DNA of 64,000 nt from Caryophanon tenue. Lineage in GTDB: Bacteria; Bacillota; Bacilli; Bacillales_A; Planococcaceae. How positions within the stretch are numbered: the first letter of the stretch is position 1; each line of letters starts with the position of its first letter. Made by a program: the position numbers and the translations under genes. This document shows positions 8,604 through 17,058 of the stretch, piece after piece. The stretch covers positions 1 through 64,000 of the forward strand of contig NZ_MASJ01000042.1 in assembly GCF_001700315.1 (NCBI RefSeq), written 5' to 3'. The notes under the pieces are model-generated. The model had not been told where the DNA came from and ran no database searches. It saw nothing but the letters and a program-made list of their open reading frames with translations.

Positions 8604-8879
8604 TTTATATAGTTTTCTGATAACGTAGAGAACGTTGTGAGAGCATTTTAAACATGCATTGAATGAATGGTCATTGTAATTTAAGCAGCCTTACAGATAA
8701 TGCTACGTAGTAGAAATAGGATACGCAAACGATGCGTGAGTGTCCCAGAACATAACACGTTGAGGTCAAATCTAACCCTCCTTATATATATATTTGTGGT
8801 CGTTTTGAGTGACTACAATTTAATAAGGTATTGCAAATATGCAACAGGTTCAAGTTGAACGGTTTAGTATCGTGAATTG
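8604..8879. other. Intergenic region with short palindromes
   Basis: About 276 bases with no open frame carrying a credible start. It holds several short dyads: ACGC-N7-GCGT near 8725, TTGCA-AATA-TGCAA near 8832, and GTTCAA-G-TTGAAC near 8850. These may be regulator sites; nothing more definite can be said. Confidence 0.4.
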
Positions 8880-8911
8880 AAAAAGGACTAGCTACTATAA
8901 GCTAATCCTTC
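8880..8911 (-). terminator. Terminator of the repressor gene
   Basis: AAGGACTAGCT and AGCTAATCCTT form a hairpin; read on the minus strand it ends in TTTTT, just past the repressor stop. Confidence 0.75.
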
Positions 8912-8916
8912 TCCCA

Positions 8917-9192
8917 TCATTCTGAAAAATAGATTCTTAATTGTGGCTCTATGTCCTCTTTGTATTTAATGATATGTCCAATATCAAAGTTTTCATCAGG
9001 CATGAGTCTATTCATTGCGTTAAGTATATCATTTAATGTTTCGAATTTAATCGCCTTACTGTCACCTTTTGCTAGATCAGAAAGAGTAGAAGGTCTAACT
9101 TTTGCTTCAACTGCAATTGCATTTTTAGTTAGATTTTTACCTCGTTCTTCAAGTTCCTTTAGTGTTTGGCTCAGTGTAATTTCTACTACCAT
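8917..9192 (-). CDS. Phage repressor, Xre/Cro-CI helix-turn-helix type
   Basis: A 91-residue protein. Residues about 7-60 form a five-helix Xre DNA-binding domain; NAIAVEAKVRPSTLSDLAKG is the helix-turn-helix pair. The short C-terminal tail is too small to be a LexA-like peptidase domain, so induction would need another route such as an antirepressor. It is the only early gene read leftward and faces a divergent promoter with operator-like dyads, so it is the best candidate for the lysogeny repressor. AAGGAGTGAT precedes its ATG. Confidence 0.8.
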   Translation of the reverse strand: MVVEITLSQTLKELEERGKNLTKNAIAVEAKVRPSTLSDLAKGDSKAIKFETLNDILNAMNRLMPDENFDIGHIIKYKEDIEPQLRIYFSE

Positions 9193-9215
9193 GTATTATC
9201 ACTCCTTTTTTTAAA

Positions 9216-9244
9216 ATTATAACTTGAAAACTTTTTTTCGTAAA
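9216..9244 (-). promoter_or_regulatory. Leftward repressor promoter
   Basis: On the minus strand TTTACG (9239-9244), a 17-base spacer and TATAAT (9216-9221). The predicted start of transcription is just before the ribosome binding site, so the leader is very short. Confidence 0.7.
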
Positions 9245-9248
9245 CCTA

Positions 9249-9277
9249 TTGCAGTTAAACGAAATTCGTTATATAAT
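9249..9277 (+). promoter_or_regulatory. Rightward early promoter with operator in its spacer
   Basis: TTGCAG (9249-9254), 17 bases, TATAAT (9272-9277). The spacer holds the perfect dyad AACGAA-A-TTCGTT (9258-9270), so a bound repressor would block RNA polymerase directly. Confidence 0.75.
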
Positions 9278-9304
9278 TTTTAATATAGTTAAACGAAATT
9301 AGTT
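9258..9304. promoter_or_regulatory. Two repressor operator candidates
   Basis: AACGAA-A-TTCGTT at 9258-9270 and AACGAA-A-TTAGTT at 9292-9304, each preceded by GTTA, centres 34 bases apart. The first lies between the -35 and -10 of the rightward promoter and close behind the leftward -35, fitting a lysis/lysogeny switch. Confidence 0.65.
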
Positions 9305-9349
9305 AAACTATTTAGGTTTGAAATTATAACACAAAGGGGATCATTAAAC

Positions 9350-9871
9350 ATGGAAAAAACTTTACAAGAAGTATTACCAGAAGTAGTAGTTAATCCAAAG
9401 CAAGCATTCAACGTATCGGTATCAATCAAACTTATAACAGATGCAGATGTGCCAGCGTCTATCCCTTACTTACTTTATATCGGGGACGTTGTAGAAGTCG
9501 GTACGGAATCAGTTGAGCTGACAGATGAAAACATTAACCAATTCGCATCTACGTACACAAGTGACATGATTGAATATCCAGAGTTTTTAACGCAAGATAT
9601 GCAAATTAGTATGGACGGTCTCGACAATCTTAAATACGAATACGTAGGATCATCATTTGAGCATGTTAACGGGCATGTAGAGTACGAAATTGGTGTACTG
9701 CTTACTGTTAATGCTTATGACGCTGATCACGCTTATGACGTATGTGAGGAGCTAATTAATAGCCACGCAATGCACGTATCTGATTTCAAGCACAATGATG
9801 AGACAAACGACATTTACGCTCATGTGAAGGTTTTACAAATTGAATCAGTAACGGTAGAGGACGTTATTTGA
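9350..9871 (+). CDS. Unrecognised early phage protein
   Basis: First gene of the rightward early transcript, 173 residues, acidic. I recognise no domain. The C-terminal half (about 95-165) has a pattern of alternating strands and helices around LTVNAYDADHAYDVCEELI and HAKVLQIESVTVED-like strands, reminiscent of small beta-alpha-beta proteins; similar blocks occur in the small genes at 17597 and 18422. AAAGGGG lies 10 bases before the ATG. Its position directly behind the repressor-controlled promoter suggests an early role. Confidence 0.6.
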   Translation: MEKTLQEVLPEVVVNPKQAFNVSVSIKLITDADVPASIPYLLYIGDVVEVGTESVELTDENINQFASTYTSDMIEYPEFLTQDMQISMDGLDNLKYEYVGSSFEHVNGHVEYEIGVLLTVNAYDADHAYDVCEELINSHAMHVSDFKHNDETNDIYAHVKVLQIESVTVEDVI

Positions 9872-9966
9872 TGCTACTACAAGTATACATGGACTTTTAC
9901 AACGTAACTACGATGCATGAGCTGGAGCAAGTACTGATGAACGTATACAAAGGCTTATATAGCTAA
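9871..9966 (+). CDS. Small overlapping ORF (31 residues)
   Basis: The ATG overlaps the TGA of the preceding gene (TGATG), a classic arrangement for translational coupling. The product is rich in Val, Tyr and Met and ends VLMNVYKGLYS. It has no independent ribosome binding site and no recognised relatives, so it may be only a chance ORF. Confidence 0.35.
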   Translation: MLLQVYMDFYNVTTMHELEQVLMNVYKGLYS

Positions 9967-10513
9967 TACAAGTATGGGATGCGTATTTTTATCTACGTGT
10001 CTCATACATTTTTCGTTTCAATCAATATATGTCTAAATTGTGAAATATTATAAAAATATATTTACTTATTTGTTTTTATATGTTAAAATTATTAAATTTT
10101 TCAATTATCTGTTCGATATATAAGAGGGAAACAAAAATTGTGATATTTCACTTCGGAGGGTATACACTGAATTACAAAAATCGTGATATTTTCAGGAAAT
10201 AAGGGATATATAGAAAATCGAAATAAAAATCATGTTCAACGTTACAGCCACAAGGGATTGAGGAGTTTTATCTGAAAAAGTTACCTTGATATTTTGGGTT
10301 CAAGCGTACACTTTTAGGAACAAAAACTATGATATTTTGAGGAAATAGGGGATGTAATTACTAAGTTTATAATTAATAAATAATAAGTTAATATATCGGG
10401 ATCAGCAAATTAAAATTAGCCAATCCCTGACAATCACAACTATTTTCTTTTTTCTATTTTTTTATCTATTTATTAAATTATTAAACATTAAATTAAAAGG
10501 GGAAATTTGATTA
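9967..10513. other. AT-rich non-coding region, candidate replication origin
   Basis: 547 bases without a credible gene. It contains three related repeats (listed separately), long A/T tracts at 10060-10100 and 10360-10395 and a CTTTTTTC/TATTTTTTT tract at 10446-10463, and it directly precedes a putative initiator gene. Iterons beside an AT-rich unwinding zone upstream of rep is the standard layout of a theta-type origin. Confidence 0.5.
10131..10357 (+). repeat. Iteron-like repeats ACAAAAAYYRTGATATTT
   Basis: Copies start at 10131, 10174 and 10320. The second and third are longer, sharing GATATTTT.AGGAAATA.GGGAT.TA up to 10210 and 10357. A degenerate half copy (TTGATATTTTGGG) is at 10287. 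Same orientation, irregular spacing. They probably bind the protein encoded at 10514 or the one at 7659. Confidence 0.6.
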
Positions 10514-11236
10514 GTGAATTACACATTAAACAGTATCAAAATTAATAGCAACTGGTTTGACGATGATAGAAGAAAGAAAAGTGTTTATAGCAAAATAGGT
10601 TACAAAGGGTTGAATTTATACTTCCAACTATACAAATTTAGATTACATAGACAAGATGATGAGCATACATTTATAACCTCAATCGCATATCTACGGAAGG
10701 AAACAGGTTATACAACTGATGAAGTATTCGATCTTCTCAAGAAGTTGAAATCTGCAAAGATTATTAAGGTAAATAATTATAGCAGGTGGGATTACTTGCT
10801 TGATAATGGTCAAGTTAAAGATAAGGAACTTTTACATATTACGGCACTCGATACGTTTCCAATTGAAGATTATAAGAAGGAAGATAGCCGCTTCTATATT
10901 TACGTACCATTGGATTTATTCAACATTTATCAATCCAAAGGGTTAAATGAGAAGTATTATGCGTTGTACTGTTTAATTGAGAAGTGGTCACAGAACATGG
11001 AAGGAAAAATGTACATGTCAATTGAGAAGATGGCTACAGTATTAGGGTTTGATAAAGATTACATTAACAAAATGATTCATGAAATGAATCGTAATTATTT
11101 ACTGGCTTCCCGTAGACGTAAACGCACAGATCGACAAGGATACCGATTTGAACATTACATATTAGACAGTACCGACAAAAATGAAGTTGAGAAGTTTACG
11201 GCGACACACAAAGAAACGATGGATAAATTTGCATAG
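10514..11236 (+). CDS. Putative replication initiator, winged-helix DnaD/Lin1244-like
   Basis: 240 residues. The N-terminal half (about 20-105) resembles the Lin1244/Lin1753 and DnaD-type N-terminal winged helix: KIGYKGLNLYFQLYKF, then a two-helix block ending LLKKLKSAKIIKV. A second helix-turn-helix follows at about 165-200 (SIEKMATVLGFDKDYINKMIHEM) with a basic tail (SRRRKRTDRQ). Two winged helices in tandem is the plan of many plasmid Rep proteins. The iteron array immediately upstream supports a role in replication initiation, but no family match could be run. The GTG start has AAAAGGGG 10 bases upstream. Confidence 0.55.
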   Translation: MNYTLNSIKINSNWFDDDRRKKSVYSKIGYKGLNLYFQLYKFRLHRQDDEHTFITSIAYLRKETGYTTDEVFDLLKKLKSAKIIKVNNYSRWDYLLDNGQVKDKELLHITALDTFPIEDYKKEDSRFYIYVPLDLFNIYQSKGLNEKYYALYCLIEKWSQNMEGKMYMSIEKMATVLGFDKDYINKMIHEMNRNYLLASRRRKRTDRQGYRFEHYILDSTDKNEVEKFTATHKETMDKFA

Positions 11237-11353
11237 AAATAACAAGTGTGAACATTGCTTTTCAAAAAAAGGATTAGCTGTTAATCTAAGGTAGCTAAAC
11301 GAGGTTATATACACGAGCTATTTTATTTAATCATAGGAGGTATGTACTTAAAC

Positions 11354-11953
11354 ATGAAAGAAATCATTGATTACGAGCTAAAATCTATTCGCATTCAAGA
11401 AACTAATCCAGATGGCACAGAATTAGTAAAGTATATTAATTATAATGAATATCACCAACAATACATAGCAACACGTGGTAAAGGAGAACGTCGTTATAAC
11501 ATTACAAATACATTGTATGGTTATTTGTACACTCGTATTGTTATTACAGATTATGAGACTAATAAAAAAACTGAACGCATATTTAAGTTCCCTAAAACTG
11601 AAGAAGAATCACAGCTTTTAGATTGGCGACATTTTGACTTGAAGCATAATGAAGAGAAAAAGCGATGGGAAAAACAGGTGCGAAGAAAACAAATAGTAAG
11701 GTTTATTTTAAAATGCTTTCCACCACCATACAAATATGAAGGAGATTCTAGTACATGGGTAATGCAATGCTATCATAATGGGGTGGATAAGCACTACTTA
11801 ACGGTGTTTGGGGATGATGTAGAAGCAGCAGCAGATACTTTAAGTATAGTTAATGGGAAAATGATTCGCTTTGATCCGTCAAAAGATGGTGGTTATCATG
11901 CATGGTTTAAAAATGGTAAACGATACAAATTAACGAAATCAGAAATCAATTGA
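11354..11953 (+). CDS. Unrecognised phage protein
   Basis: 199 residues, basic and rich in Tyr and Lys, with no domain that I recognise. The centre is a charged helix (EEKKRWEKQVRRKQIVRFILK), and the C-terminal part looks like antiparallel strands (WVMQCYHNGVDKHYLTVFG ... YHAWFKNGKRYKL). It lies between the putative initiator and the RNA polymerase-like gene, so it may belong to the same replication/transcription module. The ATG at 11354 is preferred because the AGGAGG at 11335-11340 almost touches the alternative ATG at 11342. Confidence 0.5.
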   Translation: MKEIIDYELKSIRIQETNPDGTELVKYINYNEYHQQYIATRGKGERRYNITNTLYGYLYTRIVITDYETNKKTERIFKFPKTEEESQLLDWRHFDLKHNEEKKRWEKQVRRKQIVRFILKCFPPPYKYEGDSSTWVMQCYHNGVDKHYLTVFGDDVEAAADTLSIVNGKMIRFDPSKDGGYHAWFKNGKRYKLTKSEIN

Positions 11954-12053
11954 TAATTCTACATAGATACTACCTGTAAGCTGATTTATCATATTATCTA
12001 ATGTATGTATTATACAAAATAAAAATTAAAAAGGAAGAAAGAGGATATTATTT

Positions 12054-14852
12054 ATGGCAAAACAAGTAAAAAATAATGGAGTTTATATTCGTACTATTGA
12101 GGCAGCAGTAATTTGGGAGGTTAATAATCGAGGTAATAAAGCTCAGGATAACTATACAGGTTACATTCCACATTCTTTAGAGCTGATGAAATTATCGAAG
12201 GTGGGTATTGATAAGTTTATAAAACGATTGAAGCCAAAATTAGATGCTGATGGTAATGAAATGAAAAATGATAAGGGTAAAGTGATTCGTGCACCTCAGC
12301 CAGAAAGTGTTAAAAATTTAGATAAGCGTACACTTCAAAATATTAGCCGTTTCTATACCGATGACGTGATTAACGTCAAATTTAAAAGCAAGGTTCACGA
12401 TCTAAAAGGTGTGATTGCGAATACTAATAAGCGTTACGATAATAAAATTGAAGCAGCAAAAAGTGAGGAAGAAGTAAACGCGTTAAATAAAGAGCGAGAT
12501 GAACGAATTAAAGAAATCACGGCTAGAGCAGATGGTGGTTGGAGTGAAATTATCAATACAGACGAGTTACGTGATTCAATGTATAAAGATGGATTCACTT
12601 TTAAGAATTACAAAGGTGAAATGATTACATATCGTCCATATAAACGTAGTAGCGCAAAGGCTCGTACAGGTGAAATCCTATTCATCAGAGAAGAGTTATT
12701 AGATGAAATGACTAAATGGTCACGAATGAGCTTGGAACTCTCAGAGGATGTAGAAATTGATTTAGCGGCATGGTCAGCATATGAAGCACTTGTTGCATCA
12801 GCAATTGAAGGAACAATTGAAATTAATCCTAAAAACATCTTATTGATTAGTGATGTGGAATCAGTATTTACACAGGAAGCTATTACAATCAATACAGTAA
12901 AAGATGAAAACGGAAAGTCTATCCTTCAATCTAAAACAGATGCTAATGCAGAAATTAAAAATAGTTTGTTTGATGGGCAGGGCTTACTTGATTCATCATA
13001 CTTTACAGGCAAATATGAAGGTAAGGGTATGATGTTAACACGTCAACATTTCTGGAAGTCGGCATTATTTAACACAAATATTGAGCAATTTATGCGAGAT
13101 GAATTTGGCGATGCAGCATATGAAACAGATACGATCAAAGATATGTTGGGCAATAAAATTAAGATTAAAGACGTGAAATGCATCGTTACACCTAGTTCTT
13201 TAAAGATTTTTAAGTTTAGTTTTATTAAAGGGTCAGACAAAGAGATGTATAAGCACTGGAAAAGCATTGTTAAAGGTGAGAAGAATGTGTTTGGTGTATG
13301 TAAAAGTGAGTATGCTTCAAAGCGCGGCTCAATTGAAGGTAAACCTTTAAACCAGATGTCTTATCAGATGCTTAATTCACTTCCAATAACAAAAGATAAA
13401 ACGACAAAACTATGCCAATTTGAAATTGATTATATCAATGACATGAAGGAAAGTGATGATAAGTTTATCGAATACTTAGTAGATACAGCGACAATGATGA
13501 ATAGCAATGACATGATTGTTGACTTATATAATCGTAATTGTAAGTTTGCTAAGACGGATTTATTCATCACATTCAAGAAAAATGCGATGAGTGAATATGC
13601 AAAACGAATGAGAAAAGGGAAGTTACGTATCGTAGGTGACTATTGCGTATTAGTCGGAAATCCATATGAAATGCTTTTACATAGTATTAATAAGTTAAAT
13701 TTACATAATTTAAAGTCTCATACTTTAGAAAAAAATCAAGTACATACTAAGTTATTTGATGATGGTGAGGAACTAGCTGGATTCCGTAACCCTCATACGA
13801 GTGCAAATAATATCTTACATGCTCAAAACGTACATAATAAAAAAATCGATACATACTTTAACTTTACTAATAATATTGTAGCAGTAAATGCAATTGAGTT
13901 TGCGCTCCAAGATTTATTAAGTGGTTGCGACTACGATAGTGATACGGCACTGCTCACGAATAATGATATTATCGTTGATGTAGCAAAAAAGAATACTTCT
14001 CAGGTGTGCTTAAATAAAGTGTCAGCTACCTCAAATACATATAAATTAACAGCGTTAAATAGAAGTGAAGTTGACAAAGCAATCGCTTCTGATGTTATTG
14101 GTAGTATCGTGAACGTTGGACAAGCTGCTCAATCAGTTATGTATGATGCTATCTATAATTATGATAAGGATACAGCTAAAATCATGAAAGAAGTGATTGA
14201 GATTGTATCTGTAGCTTCTACGATTGCAATTGATGGAGCTAAAAAGTCATACGACATTGAAATAGATAAAGAATTAAAACGATTAGATAAGCTAGTTAGA
14301 ACTAAGTTGAGAAATAGTAAGTTCCCTTTATTTATGGAACGAAAATCAAATAGCACTCAATACGATACTACGATGGATTACGTTTACAAGAAATTTAAAG
14401 TGGAGAAAGAAAATGAAGACGGTGTCCAACGGGCTAAAGTAATTAAAGCCGCTGATCGTATTGATATGATGACTTTAGTTAATAAAGCAGGTATTGATGG
14501 GAAAGCATTTAAAATTGCTCAAGCAGATGATAAGCAAGAAAAAGAGGTGTTAGAGATTGTAAATGAGTACATCAATAATACAAATCAATTACAATCTATT
14601 GTAGACAATCAAAATAGTAAAGAAGAATTAAAGAAGACGATTAAGCGAGAGTTAAGAGTGGAAGCAGAAGAAATGCAGAAGCGTTTGACGAAACGTACTA
14701 TTAAGCCTGTAACGTTATACGCTATTCTTTATCATCTATTCGAGGTGGAAAGTACAGAAGAATCGGTGTTGAAAGTAATGAATGTAATTTATAAAACACA
14801 TAAAAAACAATTTGTCAATGCATTTTTAGGCGAAAATGAGCAAGAAAAGTAG
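12054..14852 (+). CDS. Putative single-chain RNA polymerase of the YonO/QDE-1 double-psi beta-barrel type
   Basis: 932 residues, the largest early gene. The key evidence is at 574-640: a GFRNPHTSANNILHAQN segment (Arg578-Asn579-Pro580), a strand NNIVAVNAIEF, then LLSGCDYDSDTALLT, with Asp626, Asp628 and Asp630 in a D.D.D loop. This order (R.P block, strand, SG.D.D.D then a hydrophobic strand) is that of the second catalytic barrel of eukaryotic RdRPs and SPbeta YonO (SGxDLDGD, DFDGD). A GDYCVLVGNPYEML block (529-542) may belong to the same core. Residues 130-160 are a coiled coil. Known: YonO is a DNA-dependent phage RNA polymerase. Inferred: this protein transcribes prophage genes. Ser replaces the usual Gly in the metal loop. 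An uncharacterised DPBB enzyme remains possible. Confidence 0.6.
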   Translation: MAKQVKNNGVYIRTIEAAVIWEVNNRGNKAQDNYTGYIPHSLELMKLSKVGIDKFIKRLKPKLDADGNEMKNDKGKVIRAPQPESVKNLDKRTLQNISRFYTDDVINVKFKSKVHDLKGVIANTNKRYDNKIEAAKSEEEVNALNKERDERIKEITARADGGWSEIINTDELRDSMYKDGFTFKNYKGEMITYRPYKRSSAKARTGEILFIREELLDEMTKWSRMSLELSEDVEIDLAAWSAYEALVASAIEGTIEINPKNILLISDVESVFTQEAITINTVKDENGKSILQSKTDANAEIKNSLFDGQGLLDSSYFTGKYEGKGMMLTRQHFWKSALFNTNIEQFMRDEFGDAAYETDTIKDMLGNKIKIKDVKCIVTPSSLKIFKFSFIKGSDKEMYKHWKSIVKGEKNVFGVCKSEYASKRGSIEGKPLNQMSYQMLNSLPITKDKTTKLCQFEIDYINDMKESDDKFIEYLVDTATMMNSNDMIVDLYNRNCKFAKTDLFITFKKNAMSEYAKRMRKGKLRIVGDYCVLVGNPYEMLLHSINKLNLHNLKSHTLEKNQVHTKLFDDGEELAGFRNPHTSANNILHAQNVHNKKIDTYFNFTNNIVAVNAIEFALQDLLSGCDYDSDTALLTNNDIIVDVAKKNTSQVCLNKVSATSNTYKLTALNRSEVDKAIASDVIGSIVNVGQAAQSVMYDAIYNYDKDTAKIMKEVIEIVSVASTIAIDGAKKSYDIEIDKELKRLDKLVRTKLRNSKFPLFMERKSNSTQYDTTMDYVYKKFKVEKENEDGVQRAKVIKAADRIDMMTLVNKAGIDGKAFKIAQADDKQEKEVLEIVNEYINNTNQLQSIVDNQNSKEELKKTIKRELRVEAEEMQKRLTKRTIKPVTLYAILYHLFEVESTEESVLKVMNVIYKTHKKQFVNAFLGENEQEK

Positions 14853-14971
14853 AACCTTTACATCAAAAAGTTAAGTTTGTCAAGGGTTCGGGAGTGTTTT
14901 TTTAGTGGGTATATGGAGAGAGTGTGAGCTTTTTCCAACTTACATAATTAATAATTTCCTCCTTTTAAATC

Positions 14972-15017
14972 GTGTTGGTTACTGCTATACAGGGTGGTAG
15001 CCAGCACAACCCTTTTT
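14972..15017 (+). terminator. Hairpin terminator after the polymerase-like gene
   Basis: GTGTTGGTTACT (14972-14983) pairs, with some G-T pairs, to GGTAGCCAGCAC (14996-15007), followed by AACCCTTTTT. The 246 bases between genes here hold nothing else recognisable. Confidence 0.5.
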
Positions 15018-15137
15018 AAATGAGGATATTAATTATTTTTTAACTTATTTTTTTAACTTAAAAAAGTACATATTTATCTAATATAACAATAACACGAAAT
15101 GAGGTGTGTTGTAAACAAAAAAGAAAGGAAAATCAAA

Positions 15138-15317
15138 ATGAATTACGAACAAAAGTGTGAGCTTCATCACAAAATGAAATTGAAGCGCATCAAGCAAAAA
15201 GATTTAGCCAAGTTAATTGGTTGCAGCAACAGCTGGATTAGTCAATTCTTTGCCGACAAGGTGCAACTAAGTGAGCATGACTTACAAACAATCACAGAAT
15301 ACATCAACAACAAATAA
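15138..15317 (+). CDS. Small Cro-like helix-turn-helix protein
   Basis: 59 residues, almost entirely one Xre-type DNA-binding domain: KRIKQKDLAKLIGCSNSWISQFFADK is the helix-turn-helix, followed by a third helix (SEHDLQTITEYINN). ATG 15138 is chosen because AAGAAAGGA stands 8 bases before it; an upstream in-frame start would add 13 basic residues. It may be a second regulator acting on the same or another operator set, or a transcription factor for the following genes. Confidence 0.75.
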   Translation: MNYEQKCELHHKMKLKRIKQKDLAKLIGCSNSWISQFFADKVQLSEHDLQTITEYINNK

Positions 15318-15340
15318 CATATAAAAGGGGAAATTAAAGT

Positions 15341-16132
15341 ATGACAACATTAAAATTAGAAGAACAATTAGACGGTGTATGCATTATCAAAGCATTATTA
15401 AAAGATGATGTAGAGGAAGTATTGAGCTACGTTAAACGATGTGATACAGACCTCAATCAAATGATTGCTAAGTCTCGTTCCATTATCGAATCGTTAAAAG
15501 AATTATATGAGGAATTGTATGATACGCAAGCAGGGGAGCTATTTGTTGACCGTTTAGATGAGTGCAAAACTTACTATTACAACAAAGGTTCTATTGCATG
15601 GGAAAGTGACCTGAGTTTTATTGACGCAATTTACTGGATGTGTGACGCAACTTTATACCATAGTAAAAAAATCGTTTTAGATAGCTGTTTAACAGTGTTT
15701 GGAAATAGCTTTATTGATTTATTTAGTAGCGTAGAGCCAGATAAGTTGTCAATCAAAGACCAATTATCAGCATTTATTTATGACGATGAGTTACTTCAGG
15801 AATTTATGACAAAATTAGATGAAGATGATTTAGAGGATATGGTCGACGAGCTGACTGACAAAATGATTAACGTACATAAGTTTTATTTTGGTTATGGTGA
15901 CGATGATTTTAGTAGCGTATCAATTGATGCTATCTCATGTTGTTGCGAAAGTTTTTACGAGAATCGACATAAATTAGGTATGCCATTTAAATCAAGTGGT
16001 TACATGACGATGATTAAGTTTTTAGACGAGGCGATTCAAAAGAAATTTATGACGAAACAGCAAATTGATGAAATGCTTGAAACGCTATTTGACGACGAAA
16101 ACTTTACGTATATTACTGATTTCAACTGTTAA
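15341..16132 (+). CDS. Unrecognised acidic phage protein
   Basis: 263 residues, strongly acidic, predicted all-helical, with runs such as DEDDLEDMVDELTDKM. Cys residues cluster at about 206-208 (SCCCES). No known domain is recognised. The acidity and helix content fit a DNA-mimic or a protein-binding factor, but that is speculation. It directly follows the Cro-like gene with AAAAGGGG upstream and precedes the antirepressor gene. Confidence 0.55.
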   Translation: MTTLKLEEQLDGVCIIKALLKDDVEEVLSYVKRCDTDLNQMIAKSRSIIESLKELYEELYDTQAGELFVDRLDECKTYYYNKGSIAWESDLSFIDAIYWMCDATLYHSKKIVLDSCLTVFGNSFIDLFSSVEPDKLSIKDQLSAFIYDDELLQEFMTKLDEDDLEDMVDELTDKMINVHKFYFGYGDDDFSSVSIDAISCCCESFYENRHKLGMPFKSSGYMTMIKFLDEAIQKKFMTKQQIDEMLETLFDDENFTYITDFNC

Positions 16133-16225
16133 ATTTGAACTGTAAAAAACTCCATTAATAGGCTGTCCAGTGAGGCAGACATGGATATTAAAAATAAAAA
16201 AATATCCAAAGGGGACAAGAAAATT

Positions 16226-16927
16226 ATGACAAAACAAGTATTAGAAGCAGTATCGGTATTAAAATTAGAGGCAGTAGACAAGGAATTTACAGTGTATGGA
16301 AGCGTAGAAGAACCATTGATTTTAGCGAAGGAAGTAGCTGAGTGGATTGATAATAAGCAGCCTACACAAATGGTTGAACTTGTTGATGACGATGAAAAGC
16401 TGAAGTGTTTAGTACACACATCAGGTCAAAAACGTGAAATGTGGTTCTTAACAGATGACGGTGTATACGAAGTCCTCATGCAATCACGTAAACCAGTTGC
16501 AAAAGCCGTTAAAAAGGAAGTAAAGGCAATCTTAAAACAATTACGTAAGGAAGGTGTAGTTGTATCAGATTCTGCCACATATGAGCAAGTAATTTATAAT
16601 GTGGATTTGTTTATGGCAAATTTAAATAACTATGACATTACTAAGCTATATGACTTAGTTGCTGAGTTCTTACAACATCATCGAGCTAATAAGACACGAC
16701 TTCCGTATAAATATAAGTCGAAAGCTCGACACGGCAATAAGAAATATAAATCACATATTGAGTCAATGGAAGAAGTACGTGATGAGTTAGTGGCGTGGTT
16801 AAATGTGCGAATTGATAGTTATGGGCATCAACAGATTGGATTAGCTACAGAGTTAATTCGAGTACGTGAGATGGTACGTGTAAGTGTGGAAAATATGCGT
16901 TATCGTACAGCAGCTACAAGCAAATAA
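16226..16927 (+). CDS. BRO-N family antirepressor
   Basis: 233 residues from the ATG at 16226 (AAAGGGG upstream). Residues about 10-105 match the BRO-N domain of phage antirepressors: FTVYGSVEEPLILAKEVAEWI, then VHTSGQKREMWFLTDDGVYEVLMQSRKPVAKAVKKEVKAIL. The C-terminal part (about 120-233) contains a basic stretch (KYKSKARHGNKKYK) and helices; it is not the common ANT or KilA-C domain as far as I can see. Such proteins relieve phage repression or regulate early genes. An in-frame ATG at 16181 would add 15 residues. Confidence 0.8.
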   Translation: MTKQVLEAVSVLKLEAVDKEFTVYGSVEEPLILAKEVAEWIDNKQPTQMVELVDDDEKLKCLVHTSGQKREMWFLTDDGVYEVLMQSRKPVAKAVKKEVKAILKQLRKEGVVVSDSATYEQVIYNVDLFMANLNNYDITKLYDLVAEFLQHHRANKTRLPYKYKSKARHGNKKYKSHIESMEEVRDELVAWLNVRIDSYGHQQIGLATELIRVREMVRVSVENMRYRTAATSK

Positions 16928-16987
16928 TACATAAAAATATATGTCGGAACTTTTTCCGAGATGTCAAATACATAATACATACATATC

Positions 16988-17021
16988 AAGGCATTTGCGT
17001 TTAATTACGTGAGTGCCTTTT
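16988..17021 (+). terminator. Terminator after the antirepressor
   Basis: AAGGCA (16988-16993) pairs with TGCCTTT (17014-17020) across an extended stem-loop, followed by TTCTAATT. Confidence 0.55.
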
Positions 17022-17058
17022 CTAATTAAAAAAAAGGGTAAAGGTGGAAAATTTTATT

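Noticed and set aside
12054..14852. Possible T7-type RNA polymerase or primase-polymerase
   Set aside because: No palm-domain, TOPRIM or helicase motifs; the D.D.D loop with the preceding RNP block fits the double-psi barrel type instead.
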